This document shows, piece after piece, positions 52,767 to 61,891 of a DNA stretch of 64,000 bases. Every line of letters begins with the position of its first letter. Position 1 is the first letter of the stretch. The stretch comes from Asparagopsis taxiformis (taxonomy: Eukaryota > Rhodophyta > Florideophyceae > Bonnemaisoniales > Bonnemaisoniaceae). Both the position numbers and the translations under genes were made by a program. The stretch spans positions 246,399 to 310,398 of the forward strand of contig JALQPE010002028.1 of NCBI GenBank assembly GCA_030407315.1, written 5' to 3'. Below the pieces are notes generated by a model. The model saw only the letters and a list, made by a program, of their open reading frames with translations. It was not told where the DNA came from and made no database searches.

Positions 52767-55034
52767 ATGTCGCGCGTCCCCGGCGCATTTTACATCCCAA
52801 ATTCCGTCGCCCAGCGCGCCTCGCTCAACATGAGACCCGAAGACGGCGCCGCCCTCCGTCGTCAACTCGCTTTCGATGCTCTCGCCCTCGTCCGCGAACT
52901 TCCGTGTTGCGCAGACGGCTGGATGCTCGTCAAGAGAGATGCGCCAAAAATTTCAGCCCTATTCCGATCACAATGGATGCCATTTTGGGCCGAGCTCCGA
53001 GGCGGAATGCTCCTTTTCTGCGATCCCAACAATGATGATGCTTATTCTCATGATCACAAGCGCCAGATCAGACTCGTCTTTACCGCCACAAATTGTATCA
53101 TAGACCTCAAGAATACTAACTCCTACTCTCAAGTCAAACTTCGTCGCACAGACGGTCAGTGTCTCATCCTTCGCGTCGCCAGCGCCCAGGAAGCACAGCA
53201 GTGGTGCGTCTCCTTGCAAACACATACTTTTCAGTACACCACTATCCGTCTTGCTGATTTCGATTGGATTACCGCTATTGGCAAGGGTGCAAGTGGTAAA
53301 GTGTTCCTCGTGCGCGACAACAGAACAAATGCCAGGCTTGCTCTAAAAGTCATCGACAAGACCCGCGTTTTTCGTACACATCTTACCTTTCAACATGTCA
53401 TCAACGAAAGACTCGTTTTGGAAATGTGCTCCGGTTGCCCCTTCCTCATTCAACTGCGCTACGCGTTTCAGACAGACTCTCATCTTTATTTCGCCACAGA
53501 CTTTTATGACGGTGGTGATGTCTTTTCGTTGTTGCAAAGTAATCGCGGAAAGCTAAGCGAGCACCATGCAAGACGCATTATCGCGGAGATTGTTCTTGCT
53601 CTATCCTGGCTGCACGAACGCAACATTGTGTATAGAGATCTCAAGCCAGAAAATGTGGTCCTTGACGGTGATGGTCACGTACGTCTTGCAGACTTTGGCC
53701 TTGCGAAAGTGCTCAAGCCTGACCAGGATTATCTGACACAAACTATTTGCGGAACAACCGCGTATGCCGCTCCGGAAATGTTACAGTCGAAGCCTTATAA
53801 CGTTTCCCTGGACCTATGGTGTCTAGGCATCTTCACGTATCACGTATTAACGGGTAGAACACCGTTTAACTTCAAGGGTAGAACCATGGAAGAAATGGAA
53901 GAGATGCAGCGCACGCGACAAATTCGATATCCATCTTCTCTCAGCCTCGAAGCTGTTTCTCTCATCCAAGGCTTGCTCCAGAACGACCCACTCAGTCGTT
54001 CCACACTTGAAGACGTGAAGAGACACCCATTTTTCCGGGGTGTAGATTGGTTCCGTGTTGCGCAAAAAGAGCCTCACCCAGATGATATTTCGAGATTTGT
54101 TAGTGATGAGGAACAGAGAGGAAGTGTCATTGCCCGTTTAGCAGTGGCAAGAGCACAGCAGCTTGGTATGCAGAGTGAATCGGCAAGTGCACTCGCTCGA
54201 ACGGATTTACAGGACATTAGTTCGATGACGCTAGATCGATACCTATTGCGAAATGTGAATCCAGAGGAGTGGAGACACGTTAGCTTTAGCGATGATGATG
54301 ATATGTCAGCTACTGCTGAATTTCCTGCATTCGTACATAAGAAGGGAACGGAGATGGAAACGTGGGCAATCGCAGGCTGGGCGTGGACTTGCAGCGAAGC
54401 AAGTGGGCATACAGCTCCAATCGAAGGTGGGAGGCAAGCATTCATGGGGGAGGGACATGGTTTTTACAGTCATACGAGTATTCATGGGCGAAGATCACTG
54501 CCGTCATGGAATCATAGTGGTACAGAGGAGCAAGCTTATACAGGGCAGCTATCGAACGAAACTGGACGGCAAGTTTTGGCGCAAAATCGGGCATCATTGC
54601 AGGAACAGCCTGTGACAAATGGAGCACTAGCGCAAGCAGAGGAGAGAACAGTACGACCGTCTGCAGATTCTTCGTTACATCGCGTCGACGCTGGGGTTAC
54701 GACAAGCGACCTTCCAGATAGAGCTGGAGTGGACATTCGGAATGGATCACAGTCTCCAAGAATTCAGGCTTTTGGTGCTCCTCCTGCAGAGGCAACTAAG
54801 CGAACGAGCAGTAGAGGAATGCTCAACTTTGGGCGAATTGGGAGTACAGTGCGAGCCCGTGTGAGCGCGGATAGCGCATCACGGGCGAGACGAAGTGTGG
54901 AACGAATATCAAAAGAGGTACGTGCCCGAGGCAATGCGTCAATATCTGTACCAAGCGCTGCGCGACCACCAACATCGAAAAAGCATGGAAGGTCGAGCAT
55001 AGACTTTATTCTCGGCCAACATGCAAACAGTTAG
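52767..55034 (+). CDS. PH-domain AGC protein kinase (AKT/PKB-like architecture)
   Basis: From ATG 52767 this is a 755-residue protein. Residues about 50-160 form a PH domain (GWMLVKRD, MPFWAELRGGMLLFCDPNN, ending in a Trp-Cys helix). The kinase domain, about 166-430, has GKGASGKVFL (Gly172), ALKVIDK, YRDLKPEN (Asp291), DFGLAK (Asp309) and CGTTAYAAPEM. This is the AGC pattern, and PH plus AGC kinase is the AKT order. After the kinase, ISRFVSDEE and WRHVSFSDDDDM resemble the AGC tail and hydrophobic motif. A long Ser/Arg-rich C-terminal part (about 540-755) is unlike AKT. It likely signals from phosphoinositides. The frame is open and Pro-rich to 52479 without ATG; the N-terminus is uncertain. 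Confidence 0.85.
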   Translation: MSRVPGAFYIPNSVAQRASLNMRPEDGAALRRQLAFDALALVRELPCCADGWMLVKRDAPKISALFRSQWMPFWAELRGGMLLFCDPNNDDAYSHDHKRQIRLVFTATNCIIDLKNTNSYSQVKLRRTDGQCLILRVASAQEAQQWCVSLQTHTFQYTTIRLADFDWITAIGKGASGKVFLVRDNRTNARLALKVIDKTRVFRTHLTFQHVINERLVLEMCSGCPFLIQLRYAFQTDSHLYFATDFYDGGDVFSLLQSNRGKLSEHHARRIIAEIVLALSWLHERNIVYRDLKPENVVLDGDGHVRLADFGLAKVLKPDQDYLTQTICGTTAYAAPEMLQSKPYNVSLDLWCLGIFTYHVLTGRTPFNFKGRTMEEMEEMQRTRQIRYPSSLSLEAVSLIQGLLQNDPLSRSTLEDVKRHPFFRGVDWFRVAQKEPHPDDISRFVSDEEQRGSVIARLAVARAQQLGMQSESASALARTDLQDISSMTLDRYLLRNVNPEEWRHVSFSDDDDMSATAEFPAFVHKKGTEMETWAIAGWAWTCSEASGHTAPIEGGRQAFMGEGHGFYSHTSIHGRRSLPSWNHSGTEEQAYTGQLSNETGRQVLAQNRASLQEQPVTNGALAQAEERTVRPSADSSLHRVDAGVTTSDLPDRAGVDIRNGSQSPRIQAFGAPPAEATKRTSSRGMLNFGRIGSTVRARVSADSASRARRSVERISKEVRARGNASISVPSAARPPTSKKHGRSSIDFILGQHANS

Positions 55035-58000
55035 AGTGCTAAGTTTTAGATTATGAGGAGATTCGTTAGTGTACAGAAAGGGCAAGTCTGCCGTGGTGTT
55101 TTGCGGCAGCATTGTAAAGAGTTGATCTATCCTCGCGCAACCGGACGGGTCGGGTGTGAAAGGAACGGCCTGAATTGGAACGTTTGTTGTTCTATGTTTA
55201 TACGAGTACATATGTTACCCTTCAACGTCGGAAATAATTGATCACACATTGCTGTACGTCTTCGGATCGCACAGCAAAGCATAAGACAGCTTTGTGTGGC
55301 GCGGTGCAGTGCTCTTCAAAGGTATAGCCAATATATGAATAAACACGAACAAACACTTGGGTGTGATGCTGACGCTCCGTTCGTAGACACGAGAGCAGCG
55401 AGAAAATAGAAAAAAGAGGAAGCGGTTCGGTTGGAAATTAGGGGTATTCAATCAGTGCAAATTCAATGTGTTTTTATATTCAGTGATAATGCTTCGTCGA
55501 AACAATGGTTTTGCATCCATGAACATGTGAACAAGCTTGATAGATAGTTTTCTTCAAGGTCCCCCCTTGCTGTGAGTTGCGATTCCGAGGGATAAATGGC
55601 AATAGCCAGTGGCACATGCTCGGCCAAAATTAGAGAGCGTTCAACAATTTCCGCTCTGCAGCTGTGTCATGCGCGAGTAATGCTGTTGCGGCGTCATTTC
55701 TTTATTCTAATAATAGCTATTATTGACTTGAAATCGAGTAGTGAGGCACCAACGTTTGTCTACAATACAATAATTTAGAGACCTGCGAGTTTGACACTGT
55801 AATTTCGTGCACTCCTGAGAACTATATAGTTAAAAGGTTCAGTGGTTCACCTCTACTAACGAAAGAATCTCAAAACACTTGAATTTTATCTTGATTCACA
55901 ATGCTCAGTGTCACATCTGTCAAAAGGGTTCATACAGAAATTTACAACTCTTCCACATTTGGAAAACGACCATCCAAAGTTGAGGAGGATGTTGGTACAT
56001 CAGTAGCCTTATCGCATCAGTTTCAGTTTCACTGCAGGCAATTGATTAGATATCGAAATATCGTTCTGAAGTTTGACTAGTTTGCAAAGAGGAATCGAAC
56101 TTAAATTAGTTTTCAAGCTTAAATAGCGTCATTTCGCCCCAATACTTATCTAGTTGCAGGCCTTCTGCAAAGAATTAGAATAATGGGAGTAGCTAATTGT
56201 GCAGAGGAAGCAATATTTAATAAATCGATAGGAATACTTCGGGATAAGAAAATCGACGGAGTGCCAAGAAGTCCGGAGTTGCTGGCGGCAGGCAGAATTT
56301 CAGTTTCGAGACAGAGCGTCGTGGAAAATCACAGTGCTGTAACGCATTTTCAGAGATCCTAACTGATCCTTGCCTTTACGAATATTGAGATGCACTATCC
56401 TTTAGTTTCCCCTACTATTGTTATGAGAAGGCTACATAACAATATGCACATCACCAGCTAGAGTAATCCCTGGGAATTGCGCCTAGTTCCGCCCCATACG
56501 CCCCAAAATCGTTGAATTTGCCATCGCTAGTGTCTATCGGACAAGTGGCCTCATATGAGGCCACTTTTACCACCGTACTTTAAATTGAAAAAATAAACGA
56601 TTAGTTCCAATTTTGTTGTGACAATTACAAAAAGGATAGTTAGATCAAATTGTCGTCGCGTAACGTAATTGCCCGTGGATAGCAAATTGTGTAAAGACAG
56701 ACTGTCCTTTTACTGATGAAGCTTTTTTATGGAGAAGATGATGATGATTCGATTCAAGTTCGCTACCCGAACTGGAGCCATTTTATAATACCAATTGCGG
56801 AGGTAAAACCTGCCTAAAACACCCGCTATGCTAGGTTAGTCTATATGTGCCCCATACGGCCAGGAATCGGCACTTTTGCTAAACTGACTAACCTTACTAC
56901 TAAATAGTGACTATGCACTAGGTTAATGGTAGCACCGTAGGATAAATTATAGTGTAAGCTAAATTACAATCCTATAGAACACTGCTTTCCAAAAAATCAG
57001 AATGAATTTTTTATTTCAGAACGTTTCCTTTCAACTGTTTGTCTGTGATCAGCAGCACTTATTGGGTAGTTAACGACTATTTGGGTGGTTCTATATGACT
57101 GGAATGTTATTCACTTGTTTCCATATAATTGGCAACGGGTTTTTTGAAATATGGCAATGAGAGGTGTTGATTCGAGGACAGCTGTCTATTTAGAAAACGA
57201 TTTCCATTACGAGACAGCTGTCTCAACCTAGATACAAAATACCCAGATAATTTCTAGAAGTGAACTGGAAATGTCTGCACATTTTGTAGTGATATGGTAC
57301 ACTGGATGGCCAGCCTCAGTTATGGTTTCTACGCCGAACAACTGGCGCAAACTCGTCAAGTGGCGAGGTACTTGTAGCAGGTAGAAAATCCGCTAGAGCG
57401 GCAAACCACCCGACAGGTGTCCCGAGCCTCGGTAGAGGAAGTGGTAGAGCAGATGAACCTTATAACATACCCAGCCGGTAATCTCGTATGAGAGAAGGTA
57501 TCGCTACCCGGATGGCGTTATGAGATTATAGCGCTCACGAGAGGTGCGTATTAATGGAGCAAAGTGACGTAATCCGTCGAGCTGTTGGCTAACCCTAAGG
57601 TTTTCCCGGAGAGGGGTTGAACAATATGTATGCGAACACTGTTCCTGTGGGTCGTAATTCCACTTGAGTTTACGTTTACTCAGAAACCGTGCCTACTGGC
57701 TATTCCAGTGGCGTATTTATACTAAGTCTACTGTAAGCTAGGGTTAGTGGTTAGGAATAAATATCCATTTATTGACCAACCAGAGCCCAGTTAACGGCAC
57801 TCGTCTACCCGCGAGGTTATTGCCAGTTAGGCTTACATTGTAATGTACAGCTGGTTAGCTTAAGTTAGAAATTTATCCCTTGTGGGGTTTTGGCTGGGGC
57901 CGATAGGCCCGAATAGGGCGTTTACAGCCTTGCGCTTGTCCCAACTACAGGAAACACGCCCAGTTGGCTGGTGCCTTGTGATTGGCACATCCCTTAAGTG

Positions 58001-58744
58001 GGCAACCAATAGGGGAAGCGAAACGGCTCTGATTGAGAGGACCGCCAGGCGGTATGACATGGCCCCCTCCTGAGAGGTTTGTCGTCCCGAAAAAATTAGA
58101 AAAATTACAATTTTTGGGCTACAGCCGTTGCATTTTCTGCATTCAGATTTTCCCCGCGCCCAGCGCGTGTTCGATAATTTCTTTTTGTCCATCCGACTCT
58201 TCCGGAAGTCCACCGACCGTTTCCCATTGGAATCAACACCTGTTGCAGGTTTCTTATCGATCCCACGCGAAAGAGCGTACTCACCCCTTCGGTGTACACA
58301 GTGTACGAGAATTCGTGTCCCTTCCGTCATCCCTCAAAGGGTTTTTGCATCCATCTGCAAGATAATTTACCGCGCGATCGCGTGAGCGGTGCCAACTCGA
58401 GGCTTTGAATTCGTCATCCCGGCCAATCGCCTTGCGAATCCCATTCAGGGTTGCATACCACAGCTCCCTTTTGGAGATTTAATCCAATAGGGTGTTTACT
58501 CATCCCGCTAAGGGTTTCTGCAGCATCCTCTGTCGCCTCTACTGGCTTTAAGATGACCCCTCAACCGTCCAACCACGCGCTCAAGCGTTCGACGACCAAC
58601 CACTCGCCACCAGGCATCCTCTTCCCGCACTGGGGTCACGCCAACGCCGGCTAAGTCCTCTTCGACTCCCGCGACAAGCGCGCCGATCGCCTCCGCGGCT
58701 CCATCGCAGACGCGAACTCTGTGGAACGATAGTTCGGTGACGAA
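55035..58744. other. Repeat-type region without cellular genes
   Basis: This 3.7-kb stretch has no open frame with a domain. From about 55500 to 57300 it is A/T-rich and unlike the gene island. From about 57300 to 57650 it is rich in short inverted repeats (for example CCGAGCCTCGG and CTCGTATGAG). After about 57870 it becomes GC-richer and joins the 1.9-kb tandem units. It probably represents intergenic and mobile-element DNA. Confidence 0.5.
56543..56566. repeat. Perfect 24-bp palindrome
   Basis: Arms of 12 bp meet at CATATG (AAGTGGCCTCAT with its exact complement, no spacer). Such a length is unlikely by chance in 64 kb. It could be a protein-binding site, a cruciform or part of a mobile element end. 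Confidence 0.7.
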
Positions 58745-59141
58745 GTAGCTGGTACAAGCTAGTGGACACGCTGTCCTTACGAAACGAAACAACGAACAGT
58801 GCCACCCGCTGGTGTTTGACTGTATTGGTAGGTAGAAAGGTAGAGTAGAAGGTTAGTGAGTAGACACGAGCGTCACGGCGCAACAATCCACGCGAGGATT
58901 ACGTTCAGTAAACGAGGTGGCACGTCACCGGAGGCGCTCTCGACCAAACCCGTAGGCACTACACGTGATCAGCCTCACGTGTGGCGATGGGTAGGGAGTG
59001 CGCGGCTCGACGGAAACGCAGCCTCGTTAGGAGGAAACGTAAAACGTAAACGTAGAAGTCAGTCGTAGACTAGAGCCGTTGCTCGTCCTTGTGCTTGTCC
59101 CCTTTCCCTCCCGGCACGATGCCAATACCTATTTAGCCACG

Positions 59142-59516
59142 ATGGCATCGCTTTACAGTGTAAACACTGCTCGTAACGTCCCCGAATGGGAAAGGGCCTT
59201 GTGGGTCGCACGTGGGGACCCGTTGGTCCGTTGGCCGTTGCCAGTACGTTCGTTGCACACGTGTGCCGGTTGCGCGCGCACGCGCCAGCAATGTTCGTGC
59301 ATTGCTGTCGCCGGTCGTGTCCGCCGAAATTCGAATCCCGCGGAAATCGTAAATATTTGCAATTTCGGAATTGCCACGTATACTACACAGCCCCAACCCC
59401 ACACGTGGACGTCCCGGCCACGCGTGGCCCGTCAGGACTCGTCGGAGACACGGAGCCTTGGCGCCTTTTCGGGTACAATCGCGGACGTGGCGGTTGTCCC
59501 GACAGATCTCGCTTAA
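59142..59516 (+). CDS. Unit-1 open frame MASLYSV, hypothetical
   Basis: This 124-codon frame begins with MASLYSVNTARNVPEWE and ends in a stop at 59516. It has no known domain. Its homologue in unit 2 (61047-61634) agrees at both ends but runs in a different frame in the middle, because +2 and +1 indels offset each other. This may be chance or weak coding constraint. Confidence 0.2.
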   Translation: MASLYSVNTARNVPEWERALWVARGDPLVRWPLPVRSLHTCAGCARTRQQCSCIAVAGRVRRNSNPAEIVNICNFGIATYTTQPQPHTWTSRPRVARQDSSETRSLGAFSGTIADVAVVPTDLA

Positions 59517-59771
59517 TCGAACGCGGCCCGGTTGGCCGATCCGTTGGCCACGGTGCCGGAGCGCGCGCGTGCGCTCCCGCCTCTTCGTAATCATTGGGGC
59601 CCGCCCGTTGGCATCGTTTTACAATGCCTCACGTAGGCGTCCCTTGCAATCGAATGCAATTTCCAGTTCCACCACGCGGGTGAGGTTCGAATCAGCGTGA
59701 TTTGCGCGCAGGCCGCGGCCATCTCGCGTATTTCGTGCCAGCGGGCATCGCGACAACGGTCGCTGGAGCGT

Positions 59772-59779
59772 TATTTAAG
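59772..59779 (+). promoter_or_regulatory. TATTTAAG core promoter candidate of unit 1
   Basis: TATTTAAG stands in GC-rich flanks and is conserved in unit 2. The gag-like ATG at 59979 follows 200 bases later after a C/T-rich leader. Confidence 0.5.
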
Positions 59780-59978
59780 CCGCGGCTCAGACGCCGGAGC
59801 GTTCGTCACTTCTCCATCCACCATCCTCATCGCTTAGGCCGTTGCCACTTCGTTTCGTCAACTCGTCCTGCATCGGCTCGCAGCCCTTTTCGTTCTCTTC
59901 TTCCCTCGTCTCGCCCGCGTGGCTCTTCCCTTCGTGCTCGCTGCACTCGTCGCTTTCATCGCGTACACGGTAACCACG

Positions 59979-60653
59979 ATGGTTAACACGCGCAGTACCG
60001 ATACCAACACTCCGCGGCCCGCCGGCTCTGCTGGAGGTGGAGCGAGAAACCCTTCGCAGGGCGTTCCCTCCCTCGCCAGGGTCGGTGCGCCGCCAGCGAC
60101 GGAAGCGTCCGTCGCACCCGCCCCATCCGCCAGGGTGGGTCAAACTGGTGTTCCACAGGCCGTTGCCTCATCGTCTCGCCCGATGGCTTCGTCTCGCCCG
60201 CTGGCGTCCACAACGCCTGTCGAGGCTGCCAAGGCTGACGCTCCGCGCGACCCTGACGCAACGGCGTCAGACTCAGGGAATTCGTCACCCATAATCCCGG
60301 AAGTCGCAGCCCCGTCTTTGGGGGCTACCGCGATGGCAGCGGCCGCTCGATCGCGTCGGGCGGGGGCGTCGGCCCGCGCGGATGTACCTAGTCGTGACAG
60401 TTCGCCTCGTCCTCCTCGTTAGGGTTCGCCGGAACGCAATGATCCCGCAGGAACGGTCGGCACCGCCTTACGTGACGGCGTGGCGCTCAACGTCGGCGTT
60501 CTGATCCACGCGTGGGCTGCATTGCCTCGCACCGCAATCACGGATGAAGATGTCGCCACGTTGGCTAAAGACCGTCTAGATGCCCGCGCGGCTATCGAGT
60601 ATACCCGAATCGCGGAAGATCCGTGGGGTGACGTGCCTGTGGAACCACGTTAG
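59979..60653 (+). pseudogene. Gag-like frame of unit 1, broken by one stop
   Basis: The frame starts at ATG 59979 (MVNTRSTDTNTPRP) and is Ala/Pro/Ser-rich. It is stopped by TAG at 60420-60422, continues in the same frame through VGTALRDGVALNVGVLIHAW and ends at 60651-60653. In unit 2 the matching codon is CAG, so the TAG is a mutation. The Pro/Ala-rich N-terminus followed by a helical part is gag-like in general shape, but no known domain is recognised, so the element type is an inference. Confidence 0.5.
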
Positions 60654-61046
60654 TTCTAGATAGCTGGTACGAGCTACGGACACGCTGTCCTTACGAAACG
60701 AAACGAGCAGTCCACCCGCTGGTGTTTGACTGTATGTTAGGTAGAAAGGTAGAGATAGGTTAGCGAGTAGACACGAGCGTCACGACGCAACAATCCACGT
60801 GAGGATTACGTTCGGTAAACGAGGTGGCACGTCACCGGAGGCGCTCTCAACCAAGCCCGGAGGCACTACACGCAATCAGCCTTACGTGCGGCGATGGGTA
60901 GGGAGTACGCAGCTCGACGGAGACGAGGCCTCGTTAGGCAAAACGTAAACGTAAACGTAGAAGTCAGTCGTAGACTAGAGCCGTTGCTCGATCGTTGTGT
61001 TGTCCCCTTTCCCTCCCGGCACGATGCCAATACCTATATAGCCACG

Positions 61047-61634
61047 ATGGCATCGCTTTACAGTGTAAACACTGCTCGTAACGTCCCCGAATGGGAAGGG
61101 ACCTTGTGGGTCACACGTAGGGACCCGTTGGTCCGTTGGCCGTTGCCAATACGTTCGTTGCACACGTGTGCAGGTTGCGCGCGCGCATGCGCCAGCAATG
61201 TTCGTTCATTGCTGTCGCCGGTCGTATCCGGCGAAATTCGAATTCCGCGGAAAAACGTAAATATTTGCAATTTCGGAATTGCCACGTATACTACACAGCC
61301 CCACCCCCACACGTGGACGTCCCGGCCACGCGAGGCCCGTCAGGACGCGCCTGAGACACGGGGCCGTGGCGCCTTTTCGGGTACAACTGCGGACGTGGCA
61401 GTTGTCCCGAAAAATCTCGTTGAAACGTACAGGCCCGGTTGGCTGATCGAATCGCCACGGCGCCGGAGCGCGCGCGTGCGCTCCGGCTCTTTCGTAATCA
61501 TCGCGGCCCGCCCGTTGGCGTCGTACGTCAATGCCTCGCTTAGGCGTTTTCCTGCAACGGATGCAGGTCCAATTCCACCACGCGGGTGTGCTTCATTCAG
61601 CGCGATACGAGCGCAGGCCGCGGCCTTTTCGTGA
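61047..61634 (+). CDS. Unit-2 open frame MASLYSV, hypothetical
   Basis: This 195-codon frame corresponds to the unit-1 frame and extends past its stop. It has no recognisable domain. The Cys/Arg/Pro-rich composition follows the GC-rich DNA and is not good evidence for a protein. Confidence 0.2.
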   Translation: MASLYSVNTARNVPEWEGTLWVTRRDPLVRWPLPIRSLHTCAGCARACASNVRSLLSPVVSGEIRIPRKNVNICNFGIATYTTQPHPHTWTSRPREARQDAPETRGRGAFSGTTADVAVVPKNLVETYRPGWLIESPRRRSARVRSGSFVIIAARPLASYVNASLRRFPATDAGPIPPRGCASFSAIRAQAAAFS

Positions 61635-61673
61635 ATCTGCCAGCGGGCATGTCGACAACGGTCGTCCGAAGGA

Positions 61674-61681
61674 TATTTAAG
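61674..61681 (+). promoter_or_regulatory. TATTTAAG core promoter candidate of unit 2
   Basis: This is the counterpart of the unit-1 box; flanking bases have diverged but the eight-base box is identical. It lies about 210 bases before the frame that starts at 61892. Confidence 0.5.
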
Positions 61682-61891
61682 CGGCGGCTTAACGTGATAG
61701 CGATCGTCGCTCACCCTTCCTCTCACCATCGTCATCCAGGCCGTTGCCTTTCGTTCTCCCTTATCCTCTTCCCCCGCTGGGTACTACTACCTCCGTTCCT
61801 TTCGTTCTCTTGTTCCGTTTAGCCCGCGTGGCTCTCTCGTCGTTCGTGCTCGTTGCACTCGTCGTAATTATCGTGTACAGCGTAACCACGA

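Larger units (their letters stand above)
58745..60640 (+). repeat. Tandem unit 1, about 1.9 kb
   Basis: This segment is repeated downstream at an offset of about 1.90-1.91 kb. Shared landmarks include TAGCTGGTAC at the start, GACACGCTGTCC, GAGTAGACACGAGCGTCAC, the frame starting MASLYSVNTARNVPEWE (59142 here, 61047 in unit 2), the box TATTTAAG (59772 here, 61674 in unit 2) and the leader before a gag-like frame (59979). Divergence is visible as substitutions and small indels throughout. It ends near 60640, where unit 2 starts after a short joining sequence. Confidence 0.8.

Noticed and set aside
56700..56760. CTGATGA near 56712 as a hammerhead ribozyme core
   Set aside because: The second core element (GAAA with pairing stems) is missing.
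46792..56780. The 15-mer CCCGAACTGGAGCCA occurring at 46792 and 56766
   Set aside because: In 64 kb about two shared 15-mers are expected by chance, and flanking sequence does not match.
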